Below the pieces are notes generated by a model. The model saw nothing but the letters and a program-made list of their open reading frames with translations. It was not told where the DNA came from and made no database searches. The translations under genes and the position numbers were made by a program. 64,000 nucleotides of DNA from Ruegeria sp. Alg231-54 (lineage in GTDB: Bacteria; Pseudomonadota; Alphaproteobacteria; Rhodobacterales; Rhodobacteraceae): the NCBI RefSeq assembly GCF_900143525.1, contig NZ_FREZ01000003.1, forward strand, positions 1 to 64,000. The letters run 5' to 3'. This document shows positions 34,676-43,014 of this stretch, piece by piece; position 1 is the stretch's first letter; each line of letters starts with the position of its first letter.

Positions 34676-36209
34676 GCCAGCGCCCTCCTCGGTCCAAAAG
34701 CCAGAATGCGCCCATGGACAGCAGCAACAGCAGTAATGCGCCGCCGGCAGCCGCCTGCATCTGATAGGCGCCCATCAGGCGGTAAATTTGCAAGGGTAGG
34801 GTCGCGATCTGCGGGTCGGCGAACAGCGCGATCACACCCAGATCACCCATCGACAGGGCAGCCCCAAGACCAGCGGCGAACCCGATCTGCGGACGCATGC
34901 GTGGTAGCAAGATGCGCGTGAAAAACGTCCATTTTGCCATATCCAATGAAAGCGCGAGACGTCCGTGCCTGGCGGTTATGTCGCGCGCCGCGGGGACCAG
35001 AATGCGTAAAGCAAAGGGCAGGGCCATCGCAGCATTTACCAAAGCAGTGACAGGCAGAGCCAATGTCGTCGGGTTTGCCAAAGGCCGGATTAAGATGAAC
35101 AGGCCCGTACCGATGACCAGTGGTGATGCCGCCAAACCCAAAATGCCACTGAGTTCCACAAGCCCGTACCGGCCGCTCGCGACGGCGGTGGCCATAGGCA
35201 AAGCTAGCAAAAGCAGGACTGCAGTACTTGCCGCAGCAACAAGAACCGAGATCAGCGCGGCCCGAAAAACGATTGCGGGCATGTCAAACAATCCGGCAGC
35301 TCCCGAAATTACGACTGATGCCAAAGGTAGTAGCAAAAAGACGGCTGCTGCGACGATCCACAATACATCTATTGATGGCGCGCCCCCGTCCCAGCGGCGC
35401 AAGGCGCGATCAAGACCTGTTCCGAAACCGTCCCCCCGCGAAAACTTCAGCGCCACCAAAGCGGTCGCAGCTGTCAGGGCAAGTTGCAGGGCGGATAACA
35501 AGGCGGCGCGGCCCAGGTCAAAATCGTAGGTGAAGGCCTGATAGATTGCCAGTTCGATCGTTGTGGCCCTTGGCCCTCCGCCCAAGGTGAGGGCGACGGC
35601 GAAGCTGGTCAGGCAAATGGCGAAGATTACTGCAAGAACCCCGGGCAGGGTCCGTTTCAGCATGGGCATCTCGATCAGTCGAAACATGGCCATGCCGTTG
35701 CATCCCAGTTGTGCGGCCAGGCGAAACCGTTCTGCCGGAATTTCCTGCCAGGCTTGCAACACAAGGCGTGTGGCCAGAGGCAGGTTGAAAAACACATGCG
35801 CCAGTACGACGCCATGCAAGCCGTAGATGCGTATGGGCGGCAGGCCGAAAATGCCAAGGAAGTCCGAGATCCACCCCGACCGGCCAAAAACTTGCAGCAG
35901 ACCCAAAATGGCAACGATGACCGGCAGGATGAAGGGCGCGCCCAAAAGCGCAATTAAAGCTCGTCGGCCGGGGAACCTCCGACGTGCCAAAGCCCGCGCG
36001 ACCGGCACTGCCAACACCACGCTGAACAATGCGGACAGCGTAGCCTGGGTCAGCGTGAACCGCAGCGCAGCCCAATCGGCGGGACTGAACCCGCCGCTGG
36101 TTTCAGCGCGCAGCGCAACCGCCGCAAGGGTGCCCAGAATCAGCGCGGCGACCAGAGCCGCCGCACCGATACCGGGCCATGGGCTTACTGGCTGAGCGCG
36201 TTCTGCCAT
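34662..36209 (-). CDS. thiP: Thiamine ABC transporter permease
   Basis: 515-residue inner-membrane protein made of two homologous permease halves (about 12 hydrophobic segments), each with an EAA-type loop (for example FRLIEMPMLKRTLPGVLAV). This is the fused architecture of ThiP. The ATG at 36209 lies inside the thiB 3' end (25-bp overlap), and the gene overlaps thiQ by 14 bp, so all three are translationally coupled. Confidence 0.92.
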   Translation of the reverse strand: MAERAQPVSPWPGIGAAALVAALILGTLAAVALRAETSGGFSPADWAALRFTLTQATLSALFSVVLAVPVARALARRRFPGRRALIALLGAPFILPVIVAILGLLQVFGRSGWISDFLGIFGLPPIRIYGLHGVVLAHVFFNLPLATRLVLQAWQEIPAERFRLAAQLGCNGMAMFRLIEMPMLKRTLPGVLAVIFAICLTSFAVALTLGGGPRATTIELAIYQAFTYDFDLGRAALLSALQLALTAATALVALKFSRGDGFGTGLDRALRRWDGGAPSIDVLWIVAAAVFLLLPLASVVISGAAGLFDMPAIVFRAALISVLVAAASTAVLLLLALPMATAVASGRYGLVELSGILGLAASPLVIGTGLFILIRPLANPTTLALPVTALVNAAMALPFALRILVPAARDITARHGRLALSLDMAKWTFFTRILLPRMRPQIGFAAGLGAALSMGDLGVIALFADPQIATLPLQIYRLMGAYQMQAAAGGALLLLLLSMGAFWLLDRGGRWHAEA

Positions 36210-37165
36210 TCTGCCAGGGCCTGATCCCGCACGGCGGCGGCTTCATCGGGAAAGAACAGAAGCGACTTTGCCGGCACTGTCAGGGTGTCGAACCCTTTCG
36301 GCAAACCTTCTGCCGGCGTTACGGCTGGGTACATCCAGTTGGTTGTTGGAATGATCTGCTGGAACGCGTCCGAGACCATGAACTGCAGAAACTGATCCGC
36401 CAATTCGGCCTGATCTGTTGCGGCCAGCTTTGCCGCAACCTCAACTTGCAGATAGTTGCCCTCGTCAAAGGCGGACGCGGCCTTGCTGTCATCGTCCTCG
36501 GCAATCAGGTGATAGGCCGGAGATGTCGTGTAGCTGAGAACCATGTCCGACTCGCCCTCAAGGAACAGGCCGTACGCTTCGGACCAGCCTTTTGTGACCG
36601 TCACGATATTGTCGGAAAGACCAGCCCAGATTTCGGGTGCATCATCACCATAGGCCGCTTTAACCCACATCAGCAGACCCAGACCGGGCGTGGACGAGCG
36701 AGGGTCCTGGATGATGATCTTGGTGTCGCTGTCCGCCAGCTCCCGGAAGTTCGCAGGCGCTGTCGCATCCGCTTTGTGAACAAAGGCGAAGTAGCCCCAG
36801 TCATACGGGGTAAACGTGTCATCGGTCCATTCGATCGGCAGTGCGAAGTCGGCTGAGACAGAATTCGGCGCAAACAGGCCGGTTTCCCGGGCCGCCGCAA
36901 TCAGGTTGGTGTCCAATCCAAGCACGACGTCCGCGTCAGAGTTTTCCCCCTCAAGCCGGACACGCGACAAAAGCGCGGCACCATCTTCAACGCCAACAAG
37001 GTTCAGCTCGCAGTCGCAGACCGCTTCAAAAGCTTCTTTGACCTGCGGGCCGGGGCCCCAGTCGGATACAAAGCTGTCATAGGTGTAAACGGTAAGCTGA
37101 GGCTTGTCGGCGGCGATGGCCGAAGTTGCGCTCAGAAGTCCCGCAGCAATTAGCAGATGTTTCAT
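36185..37165 (-). CDS. thiB: Thiamine-binding periplasmic protein
   Basis: 326 residues counted from the ATG at 37165, which follows GGAGGATGAC. The longer open frame is rejected because it would run through the riboswitch. Signal peptide LLIAAGLLSATSAIAA, then the ThiB start LTVYTYDSFVSDWGPGPQVKEAFE and DVVLGLDTNLI. The protein binds thiamine or its phosphates in the periplasm and hands them to ThiPQ. Expression should drop when thiamine pyrophosphate fills the riboswitch. Confidence 0.95.
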   Translation of the reverse strand: MKHLLIAAGLLSATSAIAADKPQLTVYTYDSFVSDWGPGPQVKEAFEAVCDCELNLVGVEDGAALLSRVRLEGENSDADVVLGLDTNLIAAARETGLFAPNSVSADFALPIEWTDDTFTPYDWGYFAFVHKADATAPANFRELADSDTKIIIQDPRSSTPGLGLLMWVKAAYGDDAPEIWAGLSDNIVTVTKGWSEAYGLFLEGESDMVLSYTTSPAYHLIAEDDDSKAASAFDEGNYLQVEVAAKLAATDQAELADQFLQFMVSDAFQQIIPTTNWMYPAVTPAEGLPKGFDTLTVPAKSLLFFPDEAAAVRDQALAEWQNALSQ

Positions 37166-37211
37166 GTCATCCTCCATTGCGGCGAGAGGGCAAGGATGGA
37201 TGATACCGAAA

Positions 37212-37300
37212 CCCTTCCCTCCGCCGGTTCTAGCCGGTTCAGGTTCTACGGGTTCGCTTGATAAGCATCTCAGCGCGGCAGGCCGTGCTCCCCGAGGTGA
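37212..37300 (-). promoter_or_regulatory. TPP riboswitch (THI element) controlling thiBPQ
   Basis: Read on the minus strand, the conserved blocks appear in order: CGGGGAGC, CTGAGAT, then ACCCGTAGAACCTGAACCGG, followed by CTAGAACCGGCGGAGGGA. These are the defining THI-box elements. It ends about 50 nt before thiB. In alphaproteobacteria such elements usually block translation or terminate transcription when TPP binds. Confidence 0.96.
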
Positions 37301-37399
37301 GGCCGTCACTAGGGGGGATTGGCTAGAAAGACAACCAAATTCGGTGCCTCAGCGCGGTGCGTGTCGTATGCGGGCAAGTAAGTCTGTCCGGAGTCGGAC

Positions 37400-37435
37400 G
37401 CCCTTTGAACCTGTAATACGTTCGGTTCAAAGGGC
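37400..37435 (-). terminator. 12-bp stem hairpin after the permease gene
   Basis: Perfect 12-bp inverted repeat (37400-37411 with 37424-37435), 12-nt loop, starting 8 nt after the stop of the ArsB/NhaD-type permease. It lacks a long U-tract, so it is a likely but atypical terminator. It insulates the permease from the riboswitch region. Confidence 0.65.
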
Positions 37436-37442
37436 CATAGGG

Positions 37443-38807
37443 TCAGAAGTAACGCAGCCAAATATAGACGTTCGCGATCATCAGGGTCAGGATCATGATC
37501 GGGAATGCAATTTTGGCGAAGGCGATGAAGCCGATGGGCTGCTTGGCCTTTTCTGCAAAAGCAGCCACTGTAAGGTTGGCGCTTGCCCCCAACAGTGTGC
37601 CGTTGCCGCCCAGACAGGCGCCAAGCGCCAGCGACCACCAAAGGGGTTCAATCGCGTCTTCGCCGCCAAATGTGTCCGCGGTGGATTCGATCAGAGGGAT
37701 CATCGTTGCCACAAATGGGATGTTGTCCAGAATGGCCGACAGGATGCCAGAGGCCCAGAAGATGAAGAACGCGGTCCACATCATGTCGCCTTGGGTCAGC
37801 TCCAGCACTTTCTCACCGAAGAACGCCAACAGGCCAACATGTTCAACACCGGCAACGATGACAAACAGCCCGCCGAAGAAAAAGATTGTGACCCACTCAA
37901 CCTCACCAAAAATGTGGTGAACCGACTCCGACTGTTCTTCACCACTTTGATGGCCATAAGCCAGCAGCATCAACAGGCCCGCACCTGCCAATGCTGACGT
38001 ACCGGGCTGAATGCCGTAGCCATGGCCCAGCGTGAACCCGAGCAAAACCAGAGCCAAAACGGCCAGAGATTTGATCATCAGGACTACATCGGTGACCGCC
38101 TCGGATTCATTGAACCCCATGATCCGATCGCTGGCCGATTTCGGAATGCTGGCCAGTTCCTTGCGGTTCATAAGGTAAATAATGCCGGTCAGGACAACCA
38201 GACATATGGCCGAGATAGGCGCCAGGTTCACCACGAAATCGTTGAAGCTCAGCCCTGCGGCCGAGCCAATGATGATGTTGGGCGGGTCACCGATCAGCGT
38301 CGCTGTTCCCCCCACGTTCGAGGCCAGGATCTCGGCGACAAAGAACGGGAACACACGTGTTTCCAGGGCTTCAGTGATCAGCAGCGTAATCGGGGCGATC
38401 AACAAAACTGTCGTTACGTTGTCCAGCAGGGCCGAGAACACCGCCGTAATCAGCGTTAGCATGATCAAGATGCCGGTTGGATTGGCTTTCACCGCTTTTG
38501 CGGCCTTGATCGCTACGTATTGGAACAATCCGCATTTGCTGGTGATCCCCACGATGACCATCATGCCGATGAGCAGTGCCAGAGTGTTGGCGTCCACACC
38601 CGCCACGGCCTGTTCCTGATTGATGATGCCAAACAAGACCATCAGCGATGCACCCAACATCGTCAGAATGGCGCGGTTGACCTTTTCGGTGATCAGGACC
38701 GCATATACCAAAATCAGAATTCCGGTCGCGATCCAAAGCGGATCAATACCCAATAGTTGCGGAACAGAGAGAGCGGCCTCTCCGTGTGACGTCGAATGCG
38801 TAGCCAA
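37443..38807 (-). CDS. ArsB/NhaD-type (SLC13/ion transporter superfamily) membrane permease
   Basis: 454 residues with about 11-12 transmembrane segments and two related halves, each with a characteristic loop: SALLDNVTTVLLIAPIT with NVGGTATLIGDPPNIIIG, and SAILDNIPFVATMIPLI with GGNGTLLGASAN. The paired D-N-(V/I)-(T/P) motifs are shared by ArsB arsenite permeases, NhaD Na+/H+ antiporters and related carboxylate carriers. The substrate is therefore an ion or small anion that I cannot specify. The apparent start is TTG (38807), with no clear ribosome site, 24 bp after the CBS gene stop; a start some codons downstream is possible. It probably forms an operon and a functional pair with the CBS protein. 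Confidence 0.82.
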   Translation of the reverse strand: MATHSTSHGEAALSVPQLLGIDPLWIATGILILVYAVLITEKVNRAILTMLGASLMVLFGIINQEQAVAGVDANTLALLIGMMVIVGITSKCGLFQYVAIKAAKAVKANPTGILIMLTLITAVFSALLDNVTTVLLIAPITLLITEALETRVFPFFVAEILASNVGGTATLIGDPPNIIIGSAAGLSFNDFVVNLAPISAICLVVLTGIIYLMNRKELASIPKSASDRIMGFNESEAVTDVVLMIKSLAVLALVLLGFTLGHGYGIQPGTSALAGAGLLMLLAYGHQSGEEQSESVHHIFGEVEWVTIFFFGGLFVIVAGVEHVGLLAFFGEKVLELTQGDMMWTAFFIFWASGILSAILDNIPFVATMIPLIESTADTFGGEDAIEPLWWSLALGACLGGNGTLLGASANLTVAAFAEKAKQPIGFIAFAKIAFPIMILTLMIANVYIWLRYF

Positions 38808-38831
38808 AGTTTTAGTCCGGTTTGTATAGGG

Positions 38832-39320
38832 TTAGCTGAGTGCGCGATCCAAAAGCGAGTTGGCGCTTACGGTGCCAACGAAACGGTTGGTTTTGGGCTC
38901 AACAAGGATCACGTGCCGTTTGTATTTGTAGATCAGGAAGATACCTTCCATCACCGGCGTGTCAGGTGCAGCAACGGGGATGTTCGAGGGCCTCGATATG
39001 TTGTCGCGAACCTTTTCGGTCTTCAGCCGCTCCATCTGTTGTTCGAAATCTTCCCGCGTCAGGTTCATGAAGCTGAGCGAGTCGATCGCGACGCGCGACG
39101 CATCATCATTCAGACCGATTGTCGCCGCCTTCGGCAGAATCAGCTTCAGCAGCGTCGGGGCGGTAAAGACGCCAACATAAGTTCCGTCTTCAGCCACGAC
39201 AGGCAGAAACCGTGCCCGGCTGCCCCTGATGATGTTGAAAGCCGTGGCGATGCTTTCATCCGGCAGAATGGTCTTTTGTACCTCAGGCGGTACCATCACG
39301 TCATAGCAGGTTAGGCCCAT
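38832..39320 (-). CDS. CBS-domain pair protein
   Basis: 162 residues consisting of two CBS motifs (about 1-65: MVPPEVQKTILPDESIATAFNII; and about 108-160: ISRPSNIPVAAPDTPVMEGIF). Stand-alone CBS pairs bind adenine nucleotides and regulate partner enzymes, channels or carriers. The next gene, 24 bp away on the same strand, is the ArsB/NhaD-type permease. A soluble energy- or nucleotide-sensing regulator of that carrier is a reasonable inference. Confidence 0.85.
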   Translation of the reverse strand: MGLTCYDVMVPPEVQKTILPDESIATAFNIIRGSRARFLPVVAEDGTYVGVFTAPTLLKLILPKAATIGLNDDASRVAIDSLSFMNLTREDFEQQMERLKTEKVRDNISRPSNIPVAAPDTPVMEGIFLIYKYKRHVILVEPKTNRFVGTVSANSLLDRALS

Positions 39321-39640
39321 GCTTTTCCTCTGACTTCACGCGGCTATCGGGTGAAACGCCATCCAACAGCCACAGGGCACGCCCTTTTTCGGCTTGTTAA
39401 AGCGTGTCAGGGCGAATCAAAATTTGTTGATGCGCACTGATTCCATTGCCGGGCGGAATTGACCAGCCCGGTAATGAAATTAAGTTGTTATCCTTCCGTT
39501 ATTCGCAATGTAGGCCAATAACGGAAGGTTGGTTTCAGCTTGGGTTTGCGTCTGAGGCGTTTTGTGCCTCAGCTTTCGTTTCCGAAATAACCGGGGCTGC
39601 CTTCGAGGCGAGGAAAGCCGTAGTCCCTCAAAGGCGCGGG
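39321..39640. other. Intergenic region with two hairpins
   Basis: No gene seen. It contains a 12-bp perfect inverted repeat (39492-39503 with 39517-39528, 13-nt loop) and a 7-bp one (39552-39558 with 39566-39572). They follow the enoyl-CoA hydratase gene on the minus strand and could end its transcript. It must also contain the promoter of the CBS-permease pair. Confidence 0.6.
39492..39528 (-). terminator. 12-bp stem hairpin downstream of enoyl-CoA hydratase
   Basis: Perfect inverted repeat CCTTCCGTTATT/AATAACGGAAGG with a 13-nt loop, about 110 bp after the hydratase stop. There is no strong U-tract on either strand, so terminator function is inferred from stem length and position. Confidence 0.5.
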
Positions 39641-40405
39641 TCAGCTGTAATTCGGTGCGCGTTTTTGCAGTTTGGCCGCAACGCTTTCGGCGAAATCCGG
39701 GGATTGTAGCTGCGCGGCAAAAATCTTGATTTCTGCGGCCATGTGTCCGGCCACTTCGTCACGCTGATTGCGGATCAGGGCCTTTGACTGCTTGAGCGCA
39801 ACTGGGGATGAGGCTGCAATGGCTTTTGCGATCTCCTGGACTTTGCTCATCAACTCACCGTCGGCAAAGACCCGCGCGACCAACCCGTGGTTCAGGGCAT
39901 CGGACGCCGTCAGAACTCGCCCGGCCAGCAAGACGTCATTGGCGACAGCCATACCGAGGGACGCAGGCAGCAACATCGAAGAACCGGCCTCGGGCACCAG
40001 ACCCAGTTGGACAAATGGAGCGCTGAATGTAGCGCTGTTCGCGGAATAGACCAGATCGCAGTGCAGCAGCATGGTCAGGCCAACACCAATTGCAGAACCG
40101 TTGACTGCAGCGATCAGGGGTTTCGGACAATCCCGGATCGCATTCAAGAACCGAATAATCGGATTTTCAGCGTCACCCGCCGGAAGACCGCCTGTCATAA
40201 AGTCCTGCAGGTCATTCCCGGCCGTGAACATATCGCCTTCACCAGTGATGACCAGCGCCCGGGCTTGATCGGTTTGACCGTATTCTTCGATGGCTTCAGC
40301 TATCGCGGTATACATGGCAAAAGTGATAGCGTTTTTCTTGTCTGTGCGAGAAATCGTGACTGTGGTGACGCGATCCTGAGTGCTGACGATGATATGTTCG
40401 CTCAT
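39641..40405 (-). CDS. Enoyl-CoA hydratase/isomerase family protein
   Basis: 254 residues from the ATG at 40405 (AAGGAATAACGCC precedes it). Crotonase fold. Oxyanion-hole segments GDMFTAGNDLQDFM (about 59-72) and NGSAIGVGLTMLLHCDLVYS (about 98-117) are clear. The catalytic Glu position reads LGLVPEAGSSMLLP, as in many crotonase-family isomerases and hydratases (the second Glu seems replaced). It stands alone, so hydratase versus delta3,delta2-isomerase activity cannot be decided. Confidence 0.88.
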   Translation of the reverse strand: MSEHIIVSTQDRVTTVTISRTDKKNAITFAMYTAIAEAIEEYGQTDQARALVITGEGDMFTAGNDLQDFMTGGLPAGDAENPIIRFLNAIRDCPKPLIAAVNGSAIGVGLTMLLHCDLVYSANSATFSAPFVQLGLVPEAGSSMLLPASLGMAVANDVLLAGRVLTASDALNHGLVARVFADGELMSKVQEIAKAIAASSPVALKQSKALIRNQRDEVAGHMAAEIKIFAAQLQSPDFAESVAAKLQKRAPNYS

Positions 40406-40880
40406 GGCGTTATTCCTTGGATGTCCGGCGGAATTTGTGCCGCGTCGGCTGTGGGTTTCCTGCATGTGGGCAAGTTCGTATGCGGGCAAATAGCCTGCGT
40501 CAACAAATCAGGGCGGTTACCTCACGTCGCCGGGTGAGTGTGCCAGATTGATCCCCACTGCTGAATTCAGTGGTGCCTTAACTTTGCAGCGCAGTTACGA
40601 ATTTTTTTACATCTGGTGGAGATCTACGTCTTTTTGCGTAAGCTATCCGGTAACCCTGCCGCAAAGGGATCGGCGACATGCTCATCCTTATGAGGGTCTC
40701 CGACTTTAAATCCATCGCCGCCATTTCTACTGTACAAGCGCCCTCAGGAATAGGCGCTTTCCGCCGGGCAATCCGTTTTCGGTCAGAGTTTTTGAATTTC
40801 TTATGCTCTCCAAAAAGGCTATCCATTTATAAAACCCTGTTTCAAGCCCTGCTCAGGATAACAGGAAGGGAGGGTCGAAG
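40406..40880. other. 475-bp intergenic region with a possible regulator remnant
   Basis: Divergent promoters for the hydratase and the 2OG oxygenase must lie here. The middle holds a short minus-strand frame that may be the tail of a LysR-type regulator (listed separately). Nothing else was recognised. Confidence 0.4.
40578..40790 (-). pseudogene. Possible C-terminal remnant of a LysR-type regulator
   Basis: The minus-strand reading contains IPLRQGYRIAYAKRRRSPPDVKKFVTAL, split here as PLRQGYRIAYAKRRR followed by SPPDVKKFVTAL. It resembles the last strand and helix of LysR effector domains (pattern: hydrophobic-Y-P-x-R-R-x-S-P-x-V-x-x-F-x-x-x-L). No HTH domain is present upstream. I regard it as a decayed tail, at low confidence. 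Confidence 0.3.
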
Positions 40881-41666
40881 ATGCGTGATGTCTTAAACTT
40901 GGATTTGTATCCACTGGACCAGCCGGGCAGCACGGCCTGGCACAGCCTGATCGAACGCTGCAAAGCCGATCTTTCTGAGAATGGACTATTTAACCTGCCT
41001 GGCTTTGTTCGCGACAGTGCGCTGGAATCGGCGGTGTCTGAGCTGCAACCGGTTTTTGCCGAAGAGGCTTTTGTCCACGCGCGGCGGCACAACATCTATT
41101 TCAGGACGTCTATCGAAGGCCTCGGCAGCGACCATCCGGCCCTCACCCAATTTGAGACGTCTAACAGAACGATTTGTGCCGATCAGTTGGGGCAGGCCAT
41201 TGTGATCCGCCTCTACGATTGGCCGCCATTTGCGCAGTTTCTGGCTGCGGTCATGAAAAAGCCAAAGCTATTTGTGATGGATGATCCGCTGGCCCGCGTG
41301 AACGTCATGGCTTACTCAGCCGGGCAGGCCCTGAACTGGCATTTCGACAGGTCCGAATTCACCACAACGCTGCTGTTGCAAGCGCCGTCTGCGGGGGGTG
41401 AATTCGAGTACGAAAAGGACCTGCGTAGTGATGACAACCCGAATTACGATGGGGTGGCTGAATTGCTGGAAGGCCGGCGCAAGCCCACGCTCATGAAACT
41501 GCAGCCGGGGACTTTGAATATCTTCAAAGGCAAAAACACGGCGCACCGCGTCTCGCCTGTTCAAGGCGACCGCGACCGTATGATCGCCGTGTTTTCCTTT
41601 TATGATCGGCCAAACGTTCAGTTCACACACGAAGAACGCATCGGGTTTTACGGGCGCGCGTCGTGA
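40881..41666 (+). CDS. 2OG-Fe(II) oxygenase of the HalD/BesD-like (ArpA-type) family, with intact HxD
   Basis: 261 residues. Core motif H154-F-D156 in NWHFDRSEFTTTLLLQ, distal H222 in KGKNTAHRVSP, and a 2OG-binding Arg nearby (R231 or R233 in GDRDRMIAVFSF). The sequence fits the family that contains the free-amino-acid halogenases BesD/HalD. Those have Gly in place of the metal-binding Asp to make room for chloride. Here Asp is present, so the facial triad is complete and hydroxylation is expected instead of halogenation. It is monocistronic, preceded by a 475-bp gap, and convergent with znuA. The substrate is unknown; a small amino acid is plausible. Confidence 0.8.
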   Translation: MRDVLNLDLYPLDQPGSTAWHSLIERCKADLSENGLFNLPGFVRDSALESAVSELQPVFAEEAFVHARRHNIYFRTSIEGLGSDHPALTQFETSNRTICADQLGQAIVIRLYDWPPFAQFLAAVMKKPKLFVMDDPLARVNVMAYSAGQALNWHFDRSEFTTTLLLQAPSAGGEFEYEKDLRSDDNPNYDGVAELLEGRRKPTLMKLQPGTLNIFKGKNTAHRVSPVQGDRDRMIAVFSFYDRPNVQFTHEERIGFYGRAS

Positions 41667-41697
41667 GCCGGGATTGCGCATGCCTGACCCGTAACTA

Positions 41698-41722
41698 GTG
41701 TCCGGATCGTTGATCCCGACAC
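41698..41722. terminator. Hairpin between the convergent 2OG oxygenase and znuA genes
   Basis: 11-bp stem with one mismatch (41698-41708 with 41712-41722) and a 3-nt loop, about 30 bp after the oxygenase stop. It probably terminates the oxygenase transcript. No U-tract. Confidence 0.5.
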
Positions 41723-41903
41723 CGCTACAGCCTCTGACTGCGTCGTTCTGTTGGGAATTCTAGAAGAAATCTGGCTGAGTTTCCAAACGGGCGAATGCCG
41801 CGAGCACCGAAACGAAAAAACCAAGTTTCCGAGAAACCTTTGTGCCCCCGGCGATGTTCAGCCCGCTCTGGATTTCCATGCCAAAACGGGCTGCCCTGTC
41901 AGG

Positions 41904-42956
41904 TCATAGGCATTCCGCCAATGTTTTTGCGATGTTCCGGATCATTTGCGGGTACAGCTTAGCCCCGGGTTCAAGATCAGAACCTAGTGGATCTATCACA
42001 CCGGTATTCGCTTCGGTTCCGTCCAAGACAGTGGCGACGATGCCTGGGTTGAATTGCGGCTCTGACAGAACACAATTGATCCCTTCTTCGCGAATGCGCC
42101 CCTGAATCTCAGAAATCCGCGCCGGGCTTGGATCTGACGCGTCACTAAGCGAAATCGCACCCGACGCGGGGAAGTCGAAGGCGTTTTCGAAATACTGATA
42201 AGCATCGTGGAAAACGATGAAGTTACTGCCGCGTACAGGTTCCAGAGTTGCACTCACTTCAGCGGAGAGGGATGCCATCTCTTCGCGGGCAGTCGCCGCG
42301 TTTGCGAAATATGCACCCGCATTGTCCGGGTCCGCTGCGGAAAGCTGCGCGGCAATCACGTTCAGCCAGGTGTCGGCGTTTTTGGGCGAAAGCCAGGCAT
42401 GCGGATCATGATCGCCATGCGCGTGGTCATGGTGGTCGTCGTGTTCAGCATGATCCTCGTGATCGTGGTCTTCATCCGCGGCATGCTCTTCGTGGTCATG
42501 ATCGTCATGGTCTTTGTCGTCGGCATGATCCTCGTGACCATGATCGTCATGGTCCTCCTCTTCAGCGTGATCTTCATCGCCATGATCATGCGCTTCAAAC
42601 AGCGCGTTCTCGCGGAAATCCAGTAGGACGGTGCCATCCGTTTCGAGCAGGGGGGTGACTGTCGCTCCGTTGGCCAGGTTCTCGACTGCGCCTTCCATCC
42701 ATGGGGTCAGGTCCTCGCCCATCCAGAATACCAAATCCGCATTCTGCAGGGCAGCCGCCTCGGAAGGGCGGAGGTTGTATTCATGCGGGGACGCGCCGAC
42801 TTGTACGATCAGGTTCGGTGCGCCAACACCTTCCATCACGCGCGCCACCAATGAGTGCACCGGAGCAATATCAACGGCAACATTTGGGACATCGGCCTTC
42901 GCTGTGCCCCCCATCAACGCAGCCGTGACCGAAACAGGAAGAAGCTTTCTGGACAT
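41904..42956 (-). CDS. znuA: Periplasmic zinc-binding protein of the ZnuABC importer
   Basis: 350 residues from the ATG at 42956 (GAGGGTTTG precedes it; an upstream TTG is less likely). Signal peptide at the N-terminus. Cluster A-I metal ligands include the His in GASPHEYNLRPS (about 58) and in DPHAWLSPKN (about 186), with later His and Asp in IVFHDAYQYFE and near the C-terminus. Between these lies a very His/Asp/Glu-rich loop of about 60 residues (about 123-183), the mark of zinc-specific ZnuA proteins. It is divergent from zur with only 56 bp between, so it is almost certainly Zur-repressed. Confidence 0.95.
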   Translation of the reverse strand: MSRKLLPVSVTAALMGGTAKADVPNVAVDIAPVHSLVARVMEGVGAPNLIVQVGASPHEYNLRPSEAAALQNADLVFWMGEDLTPWMEGAVENLANGATVTPLLETDGTVLLDFRENALFEAHDHGDEDHAEEEDHDDHGHEDHADDKDHDDHDHEEHAADEDHDHEDHAEHDDHHDHAHGDHDPHAWLSPKNADTWLNVIAAQLSAADPDNAGAYFANAATAREEMASLSAEVSATLEPVRGSNFIVFHDAYQYFENAFDFPASGAISLSDASDPSPARISEIQGRIREEGINCVLSEPQFNPGIVATVLDGTEANTGVIDPLGSDLEPGAKLYPQMIRNIAKTLAECL

Positions 42957-42967
42957 CAAACCCTCTA

Positions 42968-43014
42968 TGTGATTTTATAACGTTGCGAGTGGCATATATG
43001 ATATGGAATAACAT
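42968..43014. promoter_or_regulatory. Candidate Zur-binding region between znuA and zur
   Basis: The 56-bp divergent gap is AT-rich. Two possible Zur sites are visible. One is GATTTTATAACGTT at about 42971-42984 (its complement contains AACGTTATAAAATC, similar to alphaproteobacterial Zur boxes). The other is the near-palindrome ATGATATGGAATAACAT at 42998-43014 (7-3-7, one mismatch). Both are recognised by eye only. Confidence 0.5.

Noticed and set aside
37166..37309. 48-residue N-terminal extension of ThiB
   Set aside because: It would translate through the TPP riboswitch. The ATG at 37165 with GGAGGATGAC and a clean signal peptide is the true start.
42207..42658. Plus-strand open frames rich in Val/Met and Arg/His opposite znuA
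   Set aside because: They are antisense readings of the His-rich loop (repeated CAT/GAC codons), not a membrane protein gene.
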